From NCBI GenBank assembly GCA_011947345.1, contig JAAVTG010000697.1:372001-436000 (forward strand): a stretch of DNA of 64,000 nt, read 5' to 3'. The notes beneath the pieces are model-generated. The model ran no database searches and was not told the origin of the DNA. It saw nothing but the letters and a program-made list of their open reading frames with translations. This DNA comes from Phytophthora quininea. Lineage: Eukaryota > Oomycota > Peronosporomycetes > Peronosporales > Peronosporaceae. Positions 1 through 9,990 of this stretch are shown here, one piece after another; positions within the stretch are counted from its first letter, which is position 1, and each line of letters opens with the position of its first letter. The translations under genes and the position numbers were made by a program.

Positions 1-243
1 GGGTTCGAAAAACAAACCCAACTTCTCGTGGAGTGGGTGGGCGAAGAGAAACCAACCTGGGGGCGATCGAGAACTTAGCATAAAAACCTGACATGATTGC
101 AGAGTTTGAAATCAACCGACGCTCAAAGAGACGCAAGAAAACCAAGAAATGATGAAAGGGGGCTCAAGGCCTACATGCATTGTCAAGACCTACATGTATT
201 GATCAACGTGCCCTCGCTAATTGCGACTCTTCTTGTTGAAACC

Positions 244-1573
244 CTACTTCGACTTCTTCGAACGCGTGGGACGCGGAAGCGCTACAAGACGTATCGCGTA
301 AAGGTGTGTGAGCCAACCCAACTTCTGCAATAGCTCCAACGAACACGGGCGCTCCTTGTCGACGTTGTACTCGTCATAGATCATGACTGGATCTTTTGGA
401 CCCGTAACCACAAGCGTGAAGTAGTGCTTGATGCTGTGCTCTGTCGCGTGGACGATGTAATGACCTGGATCAAGCGCGCGCGCATGGCGTTCCAGCACAG
501 CAGTGGAAGACAGCGAACCCTTTTGAAGCGGCTTGAACAACGCCACATAGTCGAGAGAAACACGTTCAGCTCGCAGGAAGTTGAGGAAGGGATCGACATC
601 CGTGCCGTCAACACCCTCGGCAAAGTCGTTGCCTTTCGCGAGGCAAAACTTGTTCCAACGCTCGCGAGTAGTCAAATCCGCTCTCCCAAGGCTGAAGCAT
701 GCCGCTTGAAGGGCGTGCAAAAGAACCAGTTGCTATCTGACGCCCCAGCCTCGCGGTAATGCTTCGAGTAAAACTCGATGAAGGTCTCGCGACGACCAGC
801 AGCAATCCAAGCATTTACCTGGCTCATGCACCAGTAAACGTCGCGAAGACTTTCGGGCCGCTCATACGTCATCTAAATAGGAGTATAGTTCCACTCCACC
901 AAGTAGTACAAGTCGGGAAGAGCTCCTCCACGATCCAGCAGCCTGCGGACGTTCCAATCTCCTTCGTGATCCCCAGCGGGGTCGTAGTGATTGAAGCAGT
1001 TCGTCGATGGGTGCCTTTCAGGAGGCTGGCGCTCATACATAGCGACCTCATTTCGAAGCAAGTTGCACGTCGAGTACGGGTCAGCTATCTCATCACCAGG
1101 GATCCCCGACATCGCTGCACCATCCTCAGCACACGCATGAGTAGGACGGACCACCCTGGAAGTCGTCTTCTTGGCAGCCGGGGGCACCATCGCACTCGAC
1201 GTCGATGCAGATGAAGAAGCTGCTTGCACCGGTTCCTCAACCGAGGTTGCGCGTGGAACGACCGAAGACGAGACGCCAGCCGAAGGTGAACGCAGCGGAG
1301 AAGCCATCGGAACAGCACACGCCGGTACAGCATCTCGCGGAAGCAGAGTCGCCTCTTGGGAGGTCCAGGGAGCGTCGAAGCGGGCAGGGACTTGGGAGCG
1401 CCGAGGCAAGATTTCCTCAAGCTCCTCCAACGTGAGGCCGCCGAGGATATCCTCGTCGGCCGACGGTAGTGTTGGTGTGGCTGGGGAGAACCCAGCAAGC
1501 CAGCAGCAGTGAGGAGGTCAGGTATGAGGCCAAAGTCTTGGTCAGCCGCCGCTCTTCCTTTGAGCGACGGCAC
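244..1573 (-). pseudogene. broken chromodomain protein with protease-like C-terminus
   Basis: Three reading segments on the minus strand belong together. The first (about 1430-873) is Ser/Ala/Pro-rich and ends in a chromodomain-like stretch: WNVRRLLDRG, then YYLVEWNYTPI. It stops at an in-frame TAG at 873-875 and the same frame continues at 872 (MTYERPESL...). A frame change near 700-720 then leads into 720-244, which contains GHYIVHA, an IKHYFTLVV segment and MIYDEYN. That tail resembles the C-terminal papain-like (C48/OTU-like) region seen after chromodomains in oomycete retroelement-type proteins; this is inferred from memory and is weak. An upstream segment (1573-1430) is in a different frame, so a third break is possible. 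One nonsense codon plus at least one frameshift make it a decayed gene, probably of transposon origin. Confidence 0.5.
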
Positions 1574-2101
1574 TTAGACCCCTTGGTCGGCAGCCCAGTC
1601 GATCATAGCAGCTACTGGCGGTAGCCTCATAGAGGCACCAGCCCCTCCCGTGCCAAGCGTCATACGAAAACAAGGCACTTTGGGGTCAGTCCCGACCAGC
1701 AGCCACCTACTGAGCAAATTCCGAAATGGCTGGCGAGGACGCGGACGACTCTTGCGGGATGGGTGAGTGTAACGGATACTTAGCAGTTACGTACGTTTTG
1801 GCTAGGATTGTAATTATTAGAACATTTTAGTAAATATGCAGAGAAGGGGAGTTCGTGGGAGCAAAGTTCTCAACTGTCCGAACTGCGAGGGCGGCAACCT
1901 CATCACTTTCCAATTTGGCCGCCCTCTCAAAGACTTCGCCTGCTTCCTTCATTTTCGATATAGACTGAGGCGAGCGGCACCACTAGGTAATCGATTCTGC
2001 GGTGGTGTAGGAACCCGCGACTACGGTGCATTTAAGAATCATAAACTCGAATTTGATCGCGTGTATCTGTTCACTGCCATGGCATTTCGAATGCTATCAG
2101 G
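1574..2101. other. no gene recognised
   Basis: Spacer between two broken ORFs. A short open stretch at 1836-2105 (+) contains a CPNC motif but shows no further family signature. It could be debris of the following ORF. Confidence 0.4.
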
Positions 2102-3530
2102 ATGATCACCATTGTGATCACGGAGCTTTGCATCGGCTTCGTCGTCGGAACTGGTGATGGCATATGGAGAAGATACGAACGAATCTTCCGGAGGTACTGG
2201 ATCGAAAATTGGAGTCCTGGTATCCTGGTCATATCCTGGCACAGGCCAAGATTATCATCCTTGGCCTGCCAAAAAATCGTTCCAGTAGAAAGGGTGATTC
2301 CAATTGAGGCCCAGCGGGTGTTGGAGAAGATGCAGGACTTGGTGGAGTTGATGGCCAATCGGCAGAAAGACGACAAGGAAGGGAAAGTGCGGAAAGCCAC
2401 CAAGATCCTCAAAATGTTGCAGGTATCGCACAAGGCGTCGATGCTGTCGTGGGTGTACGTGTCCGCTGAAGCGCTAGAGGAGACGAAAAACATTCTGCTG
2501 CGGCTGTGGCAGTTCCTGCTCGAGAACATCCGCGTCAGACACTACACTCTGCGCAATGTGTTCTACGAGTTGCTGTTTTATTTAGTAAAGCGGGCGGAAC
2601 TTAGCGATTTGCCCTTGCTGGGCTTCGACTCGACTGTTCACACCACTGCATCGGGAACGAAGCACTCTCACAAAGAAAGATCTTGAGTTTGGCTTAAAGC
2701 TGCGCGCCATGCTGGTTGAAACCAAGTTCTGCGTGCTGCAAACGGTGTCTGTCCGTGGCGTGATGAACAATAATCTCATGTTCTTTGTGGCACGAATGCT
2801 GTCAGTCTTGTGCTTCCGTCTCCCTTGTGTCGAGGCGCGCACATGCAAATAAAATATTGGCGTCATGAACAACATCATTTGACTTGCAAGCAAGCAGTGC
2901 GACACCTTCCTGTCGTGCTGGCAGCACTTGATTGGGAAGATTATTGTAGACTGCTGTCCACAGACAGCAACGAGATCACGTCGGAAGTGAACAAGGTCAC
3001 GTTGACCGAGTACTTCGACGAGTCGAAGCAGGTCGGCGGTCAACCGTGTGCGGTGGTAGTCACGGATAGCGTAGATTATTGTTATTGTTATTGTTGCGGT
3101 TAAGGCGACTACGCCCGAGGCGCGCTATGCAGCAACCTCGCCTACAGACCCTACGGCACGTCGAGAACCTGCGGTAGCTACCTACACGGATAGCGTAGAT
3201 GTCGACGATTTGTATCCGTACAACCCTCAGGAACGAGTGCGGAGGGATATTAGCTCTACGACGGTGCTAACGGAAATGCGGCGCAAGAAGCAGAAGCGAA
3301 CGCTGTCGACTGCGAGTGAGCAGGATTCTGACGGTACAACTTCTAGTGACAACGCTGATAACGGCGAGGACGACGAAGAACTCGTCGTTGTCATGCAGCG
3401 TGTGGCGTTCATGAAGATGCACCGACCCGAGTTCGAGGTATCGAGAAACGCGATGCGCTCATTGAAAGAAGGCATTGCGAGCTGGGGCGAAGTTGAGGTG
3501 CAGTCGATTCGAGGAGCTGTCAACGCTTAA
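2102..3530 (+). pseudogene. hypothetical protein gene interrupted by a SINE-like insertion
   Basis: Open segments 2102-2686, 2810-3076 and 3201-3530 look like one gene. The first encodes a helical, Lys/Glu-rich region (VLEKMQDLVELMANRQ, then RHYTLRNVFYELLFYLVKR). The second ends ...VVVTDSVD. The third starts DVDDLYPYNPQERVRRD and ends with an acidic Ser/Asp/Glu tract followed by EELVVVMQRVAFMKMHRPEF. Bases 3077-3200, an insertion plus one copy of a 16-bp target duplication, separate segments two and three. Without them the frame runs straight through (TDSVD-VDDLYPYN). Another break lies between 2686 and 2810. I do not recognise the family; a faint SPO11-like reading of the first segment was not convincing. 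Confidence 0.4.
3077..3184 (-). mobile_element. SINE-like short retroposon with 16-bp target-site duplication
   Basis: A 108-bp segment lies between two exact copies of CACGGATAGCGTAGAT (3061-3076 and 3185-3200). Read on the minus strand it ends in three CAATAA units (plus strand TTATTG repeats from 3077), the kind of simple-repeat tail typical of SINEs. It splits an otherwise open frame. No clear tRNA A/B box was identified, so its class is inferred from the tail and the duplication. Confidence 0.65.
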
Positions 3531-3566
3531 ATCCTAAGCCAAGGACAAACGTGAGCCCCCGCATCA

Positions 3567-3695
3567 ACAGACAGCTCGAGCTCGTGCAGCGAAGCCGATG
3601 AGCTGGTCGTGGTCATGCGCCGTGTGGCTTCCATCAAAGTCATCCGTCCGGCGTTTGACGTGCCGGAGGAAGTGCTGGCCGACTTGCGCCGTTGA
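3567..3695 (+). pseudogene. diverged tandem copy of the preceding ORF's C-terminus
   Basis: This frame reads a Ser-rich acidic lead, then DELVVVMRRVASIKVIRPAF and DVPEEVLADLRR before a stop. It mirrors EELVVVMQRVAFMKMHRPEF and EVSRNAMRSLKEG at the end of the upstream ORF (3361-3530). There is no own start, so it is a duplicated 3' fragment, diverged by substitutions and lacking the last ~18 residues. Confidence 0.55.
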
Positions 3696-3783
3696 AACGA
3701 CCTCCAGCATTGACGAGGCGGCCTCCATGAGGCGGAGCAGGAGGCGATTTCATACTGCACGACCAGCGACCACCACGGCAGCA

Positions 3784-5334
3784 TCACAGCCCAGCAGGGA
3801 GTTGATCTTTATTGCGCTTCCTGAATTTCTGGTACCAGCCAGGCGAGGCTTTGAAGGCAGGATCATCGGATCGCTCGCGAGCTTTCTCCGCGACCCACTC
3901 GTACGAGACGCACTCGCCCGACTGGACCCTCGCGTTGATCAGCTCCACCAAAGCCGTTTCAGCCTCCTTGAGCGCAGGCGAGCGTCCTCCATTCCCCATG
4001 TTCTTCTTGTCGCCGCTTTCCTCGAGGATTTTGGCGCTATTCTTGAGCCACTTGTTGACTGTCTTGGTCTGCAGAACCAAATTGTGCGCCTGCAAAAGTG
4101 AGTCTGCGCTTCCGCCGCCGATTTGTTGCCGCTCTGGATCCACTTGATCACGGCTTGTTTTTCTGCCAGCGTGATCCTGGCGCCAACAGCCTTGATCTGT
4201 CCTGCTCCGAGGTCGTCTTCCTCAGCACACTTGAGCGTCATCAAGAATCGCATGAATTGTTCGCGGATGCTGCTTCCTGCTTTCAGAGCAAGTGCTCTGT
4301 CGCCATCGGTGTAAAACTCTTCATTGTTCAGCTCCAACACCAAGCGAATAAGCTTGGTCTCATTCATTCCAGGGCTCTTCTTGGGGTTCTATACAACACG
4401 TTAGTGACAAGTTGCTTTATCGTGCACAAGACGCACCCGATTGGCCAGGAAAACACGCAGCGCAGTGACCATAATCTGCTGCATGAACTGGTCTTGCACT
4501 GGCAGGTTCTTTGTCAGCTCCTTTCGGCGAACGCCCCCACCTCGCTGGAGCAGTTGACTCCAGCCTGCAGGGCAAGTCGGTGGGCAATATTCTCGATGGC
4601 AACAACGTCGCTCGGCTGAAAACGCCTCGAACCGTCAGTACTCTTTTCCGACAAGTTGAGCGCCCATCGCGGATGTATTCCGCCACGACCGATGGCCTCC
4701 TTGTATTCGTTTAGGAGCATTGGCAGCCTGCCCTTGAAGCCCTTCTGATTCCGGGTCGATCCGATCTTGTTTAGGAGTAGACCGACGCGTTCTCCAAAGC
4801 AGAATTCGAACTCACTCAGCTCGATGAAATAACAGCAGTCGAAGGTGTCGTCCTTGTGAAGCTCCACCAGCGGGTAGATCAGGTTGGGTGGGGCGGGCGC
4901 GAATCGAACGACCGACGATGCATGCTGCCAGAGCTTTCCAGCTCGGCGCCAGAGCATGTCGTCCAAGGGCTCCCACCGGACCACGGCACGGAGCTCCGCC
5001 AGGACGATGTACCGCTTGGCGTCCGGCGGCTCCAGGTGGACCTCCGTGCCGCCAGCTGGAAGGTCTTGTACGGGAGCTCGTACGCGGTCACCAGCGCCTC
5101 GGTCGTACCTGTGCAACAGAACTCGTCCCTGTACAGCTGCGCGACAAACGCCATGTTCACGAGAGCGACCATGTTGACGAAAAACAGGGTCGCTGTCGAG
5201 AACACGATGTCCAGCGCGCGCAGCTGTTTCAAGGACTTGGGGTTCACGCGGGTCTTGTTCACCGTCGCGGCGATCCCGTCGTCGCTGCTCTTCTTGCGCT
5301 TCTGCCGCGCGCACACAAGTCGTACAACGTCCAC
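3784..5334 (-). pseudogene. hypothetical protein with C-terminal CENP-B/Tc5-type helix-turn-helix; frame-broken
   Basis: Several minus-strand frames fit one gene. N-terminal part (5334 to about 5070): basic start, then a hydrophobic stretch (ALDIVFSTATLFFVNMVALV). Middle (about 5065-4540): an unrecognised domain containing LIYPLVELHKDD and FCFGERVGLLLNKIG. A probable 47-nt intron follows (about 4435-4389; GTGCGT donor, CACTAAC branch site, TATAG acceptor). The C-terminal part has ITLAEKQAVIKWIQSG, TKTVNKWLKNSA and PGWYQKFRKRN, the look of CENP-B/Tigger-type HTH DNA-binding domains. Frame changes occur near 5060, at C5 4532-4536 and near 4100; each would be repaired by one extra base. It may be a transposase-derived DNA-binding gene. 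It is either decaying or a sequencing artefact. Confidence 0.5.
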
Positions 5335-5408
5335 ACGAAGCTGTTAGTTGTCGACGGAAGCTTGATTCACAGCGGTAGCTTGAATTGGACCCGAGGGGAG
5401 TGGATCAA
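5311..5408 (+). pseudogene. phospholipase D-family HKD fragment
   Basis: The plus frame contains HTKLLVVDGSLIHSGSLNW (from about 5332), an exact H-x-K-x4-D-x6-G-S-x-N motif of the PLD superfamily, close to the single-HKD mitochondrial PLD6 type. No upstream PLD sequence is visible: the minus-strand HTH gene occupies that DNA. The motif ends a few codons before the left inverted-repeat arm starts at 5409. It is a non-functional scrap, cut on both sides. Confidence 0.6.
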
Positions 5409-6568
5409 GACAACGACCGCATTTAGTCAGTCCGCCGAGTTTCGTTGTACCATTGGCGACGAAGCTCTTCCAACTCCGCTGTGTGTGCTGTCTGTGCTCG
5501 ATACAGGTGAGCTTCGTGGCGCCGTTGCTCTGTCCTGAGCTCGCGTCGCGCGCGCCGAGCCTGCTCCTCTCTCAGTTGCTCTTGACGGGCGCGTTCAGCG
5601 TCTGTGGCAGCAGTAACTAGTTCTTGTCTTCTAGCGAACTCCGCTTGTTGTACACGCTCTTCTTCACGGACGCGGCGTCTCTCTTGATCGCGCTGGAAAC
5701 GTTGGCCTCGTCGTGTGGCATGGCGGACGAAAGTAGCTTGTCTTCGAGCTGCGCGCCGAGCAGCGTGGCGCATGGCGTGTACCTGGCGCTGTGCTTGGTC
5801 AATTAGTCCTGGTAGCTCACGCAGGCGACGGCGACGAGCTCGTCCGTGGACGGTGGAGTTGCCGAGCTCCTCCAGCTCCATACGAAGCTCTCGATCGACA
5901 GCTCGAAGCCGCCGCAGCTCCTCAGCATTTAATTGTAGCACCAGTTCATGGAGAACGGCCATGAGGTGATCTCTCATAGCCTCGTAGGTAAAAATTCTGT
6001 ACGCTCTGCACGCGAGCCGAGCTCGTCAACTGTCAGCCGCATCCCCAGCTCTCCAAGTCTCTCGCGAAGTCGAGCCTCCACTTCGGCCAGGAGTCCGGGT
6101 CGAATGCCCACGACGACCGCTTCAACGTAAATCCTCCGGTCGCCGTGGACGGCCAGGTACTTGCCCAGGTCGCGCTCGCGTTGTAGGAGCCTATCCGAGC
6201 GCGCAGCGTCGTCGGCGCTGTAGTACTTGTCCTGCCAAAGCGGCGCAGTACCGTGCCTGCCGCGCAAGTTGATGCGCGCAACGGCCAAGTAGCGCGTCGC
6301 ATGGCCTGGTAGTCTAACGACGTACAACCCAGGCTCGTCGGGGACCTGGCTGTGGTCGTCTGTGCCGCGCAGGTCCAGGAGCCTGGGCGCGACCGGAGGC
6401 GCGTCGCGGTAGTGCCCGCCGTGACCACCAGGACCGTTAGGACCATCCCCAAACCCTCCAGGCCCACCGCCTAGCCCTCCAGGCCCTCCACCCAGCCCGC
6501 CCGCTGCCAGCACTGCCGCCATGAGTCGATTCGAGTCGTAGTCGCGCCGTAGTTGGGCTTGCACAGCA
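5409..6568 (-). repeat. left arm of 1,160-bp inverted repeat
   Basis: It starts at GACAACGACCGCATTTAGTC and ends at CTTGCACAGCA. It is the near-perfect reverse complement of 9991-11150, with the same length and only scattered substitutions, for example in the Gly-rich segment (about 6450-6490) and one base near 5754. No target-site duplication is visible at the outer edges. Confidence 0.9.
5423..6522 (-). CDS. unknown Gly-rich plus coiled-coil protein, left-arm copy (apparent frameshift)
   Basis: Two minus-strand ORFs overlap by four bases: 6522-5974 (first ATG inside the repeat, MAAVLAAGG) and 5977-5423. The first has a Gly/Pro-rich N-terminus (GGLGGGPGG repeats), then a folded-looking stretch (GLYVVRLPGHATRYLAVARI, DLGKYLAVHGDRRIYVEAVV). 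The second is an Arg/Glu/Gln-rich coiled coil. Just before the junction is A5 at 5990-5994; one more base would join them into a single protein of about 365 residues. The open frame extends upstream of the ATG with sequence that differs between arms, so the true 5' exon may lie outside the repeat. No known family recognised. Confidence 0.5.
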
Positions 6569-7019
6569 AATTTTAAAGTGAACCTTGCCGGACGCACGCG
6601 AGATAGCGTGCCCGACCAATACAATCAAAATGAGACAGCTACATGCTAGAACGACCGTCTAGAGGAGATGCTCTCGCCGAGTGAACGAGGGCAACGACTC
6701 AAACAATGTAGTCACCGAAGTTGTCCGAGTGGACGTCCATCTGCGTGTCCAACTCAAAAATGCAATCTTATTTCGTTTACTGTTGGAATCGTAACAGTCC
6801 GCTTACTGGCATAGCCGGTGCTTGACTTGAACAGACGATCGGACCCGACTTCCATTTGTCCGCCGTCCATCCCGGCATCGTGTCCTTCTGAATGTCCTCC
6901 AATCAGCACAGCCGGGACACTGCCCTCAAAAACAAATCGGACTTAAGCGAAATCACTCAAACTCTTTGTTTCTAGCAGTGCATTTTGACTTTATTTAAGT
7001 AGATCATCTGCTCCGATCA
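6569..7019. other. intergenic; 5' region of MMAB
   Basis: Spacer between the left arm and MMAB. No gene is seen. The last ~60 bases are AT-richer and presumably hold the MMAB promoter and 5' leader. Confidence 0.4.
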
Positions 7020-7679
7020 ATGCCACTGCTGCCAACTCGCTCGATCTCTCCAGTCCTCTCTCGACGTGGCATGAAGGTCTACACCAAGACGGGCGACAAG
7101 GGCATGTCGCAGCTCTTCTCGGGCGAGCGCCGCCCCAAGAGCGACGCGGTCTTCCAGGCGCTGGGCGACACGGACGAGCTCAACGCGCAGCTCGGCGTGG
7201 CTGTGGAGCAGATGCGCCTGGCGGGCCGCAGCGCCGAGCTGCCGCCGCGGCTGGAGCAGATCCAGTCGCAGCTCTTCGACCTCGGCGCCTGTGTGGCCAC
7301 GCCGCTCACCAGCGCGTCCGAGACCAAGCAGCGCCGCACGGGCCAGTTCGACGAGGCCAACGTGGCGCAACTGGAGCGCTGGATCGACGAGATGGATGCG
7401 GAGCTGCCACCACTCAAGTCCTTCATCCTGCCGTCGGGTGGGGGCCTGGCCTCCACACACCTACACGTGGCCAGGGCCGTCTGCAGACGCGCCGAGCGTA
7501 GCGTCGTGCCGCTCGTCGCGACTGGAGACGTCGACGGCGTCGTGCAGAGATACCTGAACCGCCTCAGCGACTTCCTCTTCGTGTCGGCGCGGTTTGCCGC
7601 GCTGCGTGAGGGCAAGGAGGAGACCAAGTGGGTCAACCGGAACATCAAGCCGACTCAGAAGAGTGACGGCGACAAGTAA
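7020..7679 (+). CDS. MMAB: cob(I)alamin adenosyltransferase, PduO/MMAB type
   Basis: An intact 219-residue ORF. PduO-type enzymes transfer the adenosyl group of ATP to cob(I)alamin, making the cofactor of mitochondrial methylmalonyl-CoA mutase. Family marks are VYTKTGDKGMSQLFSGER near the N-terminus (ATP-binding region), ALGDTDELNAQLGVA, and the C-terminal VARAVCRRAERS followed by YLNRLSDFLFVSARF. Length is normal for the family. The first ~18 residues are basic and Ser/Pro-rich without acidic residues, fitting a mitochondrial targeting peptide, so the upstream ATG at 7020 is preferred over the internal Met at residue 18. It lies between the inverted-repeat arms, and its first bases recur in inverted orientation at 11230-11255. 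Confidence 0.9.
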   Translation: MPLLPTRSISPVLSRRGMKVYTKTGDKGMSQLFSGERRPKSDAVFQALGDTDELNAQLGVAVEQMRLAGRSAELPPRLEQIQSQLFDLGACVATPLTSASETKQRRTGQFDEANVAQLERWIDEMDAELPPLKSFILPSGGGLASTHLHVARAVCRRAERSVVPLVATGDVDGVVQRYLNRLSDFLFVSARFAALREGKEETKWVNRNIKPTQKSDGDK

Positions 7680-8076
7680 AGAGCTGTGAACTGGGCTAAT
7701 GGGAAGTGGTTCGTGGCGTCTTCCTGCTGCCTTCGAATTGTGTCGCTTGCACTCCTATCTAGTGGAGGCGTCGCCAAGGCGCCGCATAAACCTCTCCGTG
7801 TTGCTGTTCGTCCGGGTCAACGAATGAGTGTGTATTTCACTCGCACGCGTGCCGACGGAATTCCGCCATAGTCTGGGCTAAGCACTGCAATGGCACTCCA
7901 CCGGACAAAATATTCTACCGTCATGGGATGTCAGCACAGCCGATGATAAGCATGTGGTACTGAAGATTGTTTCATTCGCGTCGACCCATTGCAGGCGCCG
8001 TTGCTCCACTAACCTCACCCACTCGACAACTTACCTCGACTCGATCAAGTGTTTTATCACAACCAATTTCTCAACG
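7680..8076. other. intergenic, no gene seen
   Basis: Spacer between MMAB and GH12 copy A; it should hold the MMAB 3' end and the GH12 promoter. A 61-codon open stretch here has no family character. Confidence 0.4.
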
Positions 8077-8793
8077 ATGAAGGGTCTGTTCGCTGGCGTC
8101 GTCGCTGCTGCTACCATTGCATTCGCTTTCGCCGGAGACTACTGTGATCAATGGGATTGGGCCAAGGGCACCAAGTACATCGTTTACAACAACATGTGGA
8201 ATAAAGCCAAGGATTCGACGGGCACGCAGTGCACGGGTGTCAATAAGATGACCGGCTCATCGGTCTCTTGGCACACGACACACAGCTGGGTTGGTGCCAG
8301 CACGGAGGTGATGTCTTTCCCGAACGCTGCTTTGATCTTCACCCCGAAGCAGCTTTCGAGCATCAAATCAATCCCCAGCACGTGGAAGTATTCGTACTCG
8401 TACACGGGAGCACTTGTCGCCGATGTTTCCTACGACCTGTTCACCAGCTCCAGTTCCAGCGGCAACGAGTACGAGATCATGATCTGGCTGGCTGCCTACG
8501 GTGGGGCTGGTCCTATCTCCAGCACTGGCAAAGCCATCGCCACCGTCACGATCGCCGGCAATCAATTCAAGGTATTCAAGGGGCCAAACGGCAGCATGAC
8601 GGTCTTCTCGTTCGTGGCAACCAAGACGATCACCAACTTCTCCGGGGACCTGCTCGGCTTCGTGAGCTACTTGGTCAGCACTCAGGGTCTGCCCTCGAGT
8701 CAATACCTGATCAAACTGGAGGCCGGCACGGAGCCGTTCAAAAGCAAGAACGCAAAGATGAAAGTGTCGTCGTTTTCGGCTTCCGTCAATTAG
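8077..8793 (+). CDS. secreted GH12 xyloglucan-type endo-beta-1,4-glucanase, copy A
   Basis: The 238-residue protein starts [20 protein letters not shown], a classical signal peptide, then [19 protein letters not shown], the conserved GH12 N-terminus. The nucleophile region is [14 protein letters not shown] and the acid/base region is LEAGTEPF, so both catalytic glutamates are present. GH12 enzymes cleave xyloglucan/beta-glucan; in Phytophthora the XEG1 group is apoplastic and is sensed by plants. The ATG at 8077 is preferred over in-frame upstream starts because the signal peptide begins there. It shares a 139-nt near-identical block with copy B at 21453. It lies between the inverted-repeat arms. 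Confidence 0.92.
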   Translation: MKGLFAGVVAAATIAFAFAGDYCDQWDWAKGTKYIVYNNMWNKAKDSTGTQCTGVNKMTGSSVSWHTTHSWVGASTEVMSFPNAALIFTPKQLSSIKSIPSTWKYSYSYTGALVADVSYDLFTSSSSSGNEYEIMIWLAAYGGAGPISSTGKAIATVTIAGNQFKVFKGPNGSMTVFSFVATKTITNFSGDLLGFVSYLVSTQGLPSSQYLIKLEAGTEPFKSKNAKMKVSSFSASVN

Positions 8794-8981
8794 CGGGAAG
8801 CTGATATTGGCTACGGGGCAACGTGTGTTGCAACATTAAACAGGCAAAGTAAATGTAGCGTCGCTGACATAAGCTCATCGAACGTGCTGTATCGCGTGAT
8901 CGGGGGCAGATAGTCTGATGACGTCGCCCACTCCACCCCATGGGATCCTGAGCCATCAGCGAGTCGGAACTCACTTCATCT

Positions 8982-9767
8982 TCACTTGTCGCGTCTCCCT
9001 TCGGCTGGGTGTTTGGTCTTGACACACGCGAAGACAATACCGCTAGTCTCGCTAATGGCTGGAAGCTCACTTCGTGAATATCTCCAATCTCCCGTTTCAC
9101 CGCATGTTTTCAGCGGCAGGGACGCATCCTCCTGGAAATCGTGCCCCTCCTGACGATCTAGTTCATTCGCAATGGCAGGCATCATGACGCCCACGTCACT
9201 CACCGACTCGCTGCATTGCTCCATGTAACAGTTAAACACCACACGGCCATTCTCACAGCCCACCAAATGGTGGTCGTGGTGTACCGGTCCGGTGGCAATA
9301 CTCCACTTTGGTATGTCCCATCAAGTTCTTGACGTGGAACTTCCTGCTCGAAAACACCTTCACCGCCAAGTATCTTTTGGCCAGCTCATTCAGTGTGGCC
9401 TTGTACTCAAAGGCAAGCAGTAGTCCTTTAAAATTGGGGTTCAGGTCTGCCTTAATCACGGGTGTAGCGTACGGAGCCTTCTCTTCTGGGTCGTCCCAGT
9501 AGAACTCCACAAAGGGATCGTGTTTGCCGCCAAACATGCGGCCCTGTAGATTGCGGCACTGGATGCCGGAGATGCGCACTCGAAAGAGGCACTCGGCGTC
9601 CGTCCTGGTCTCCAGCGGGTCGAAGAGTCTCTGCAGGAACTTGGGGAGCGTCGGGAGTTGTCCGGACTGCCGCTGTAGACCTCCCCGAACTCCCTGGTGG
9701 CCTGCGAGAGCTGGTTCAGCTCCTCCAGACTGCGGATGGACAACTGGTTCATCTCCTCCACCGTCAT
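8982..9767 (-). pseudogene. C2-domain protein, frame-broken
   Basis: Three minus frames form one gene. The start is at 9767 (MTVEEMNQLSIRSLEELNQL). A frame change near 9650 leads to a C2-like beta-sandwich: LFRVRISGIQCRNLQGRMFG, then GGKHDPFVEFYWDDPEEK and PNFKGLLLAFEY. A second frame change near 9280 leads to VGCENGRVVFNCYMEQCSES and an acidic tail ending at 8982. C2 domains bind membranes, often with Ca2+; here the Asp of KHDPFVEF and the DD of YWDDPEE sit where ligands could be. Both breaks are single-base, so the gene may be intact in reality. It ends about 220 bp before the right inverted-repeat arm. Confidence 0.6.
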
Positions 9768-9990
9768 GTGGCGCGGGAGCCGCTGAGGCTCGAGCGCGCG
9801 CTGCTACGGCCGCTGTTGCGTCCGCTCATGTTGAATGGGTCTATCTGGCTGGGAAATGGGTAATAACGGGCAGGAAGAACACGGTTAGACGCACAAGAGG
9901 GTGGACGAGAAGAAGAGCCTCGTAGAAGAGCAGCTTGAGGCCTGGAAAGCCACGAGATACCTGCTCGCCAAGCGCAGCGCTTCCTCCTGC

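Noticed and set aside
2102..2686. SPO11/TopoVIA-like reading (TLRNVFYELLFYLVK)
   Set aside because: Only one short similarity; the following catalytic and metal-binding motifs are absent in any frame.
4890..4970. tRNA-like GTTCGATTC T-loop on the minus strand
   Set aside because: The T-stem does not pair, no acceptor or anticodon arm can be folded, and the bases lie in a coding-like frame (VVRFAPAPPNLIYPL).
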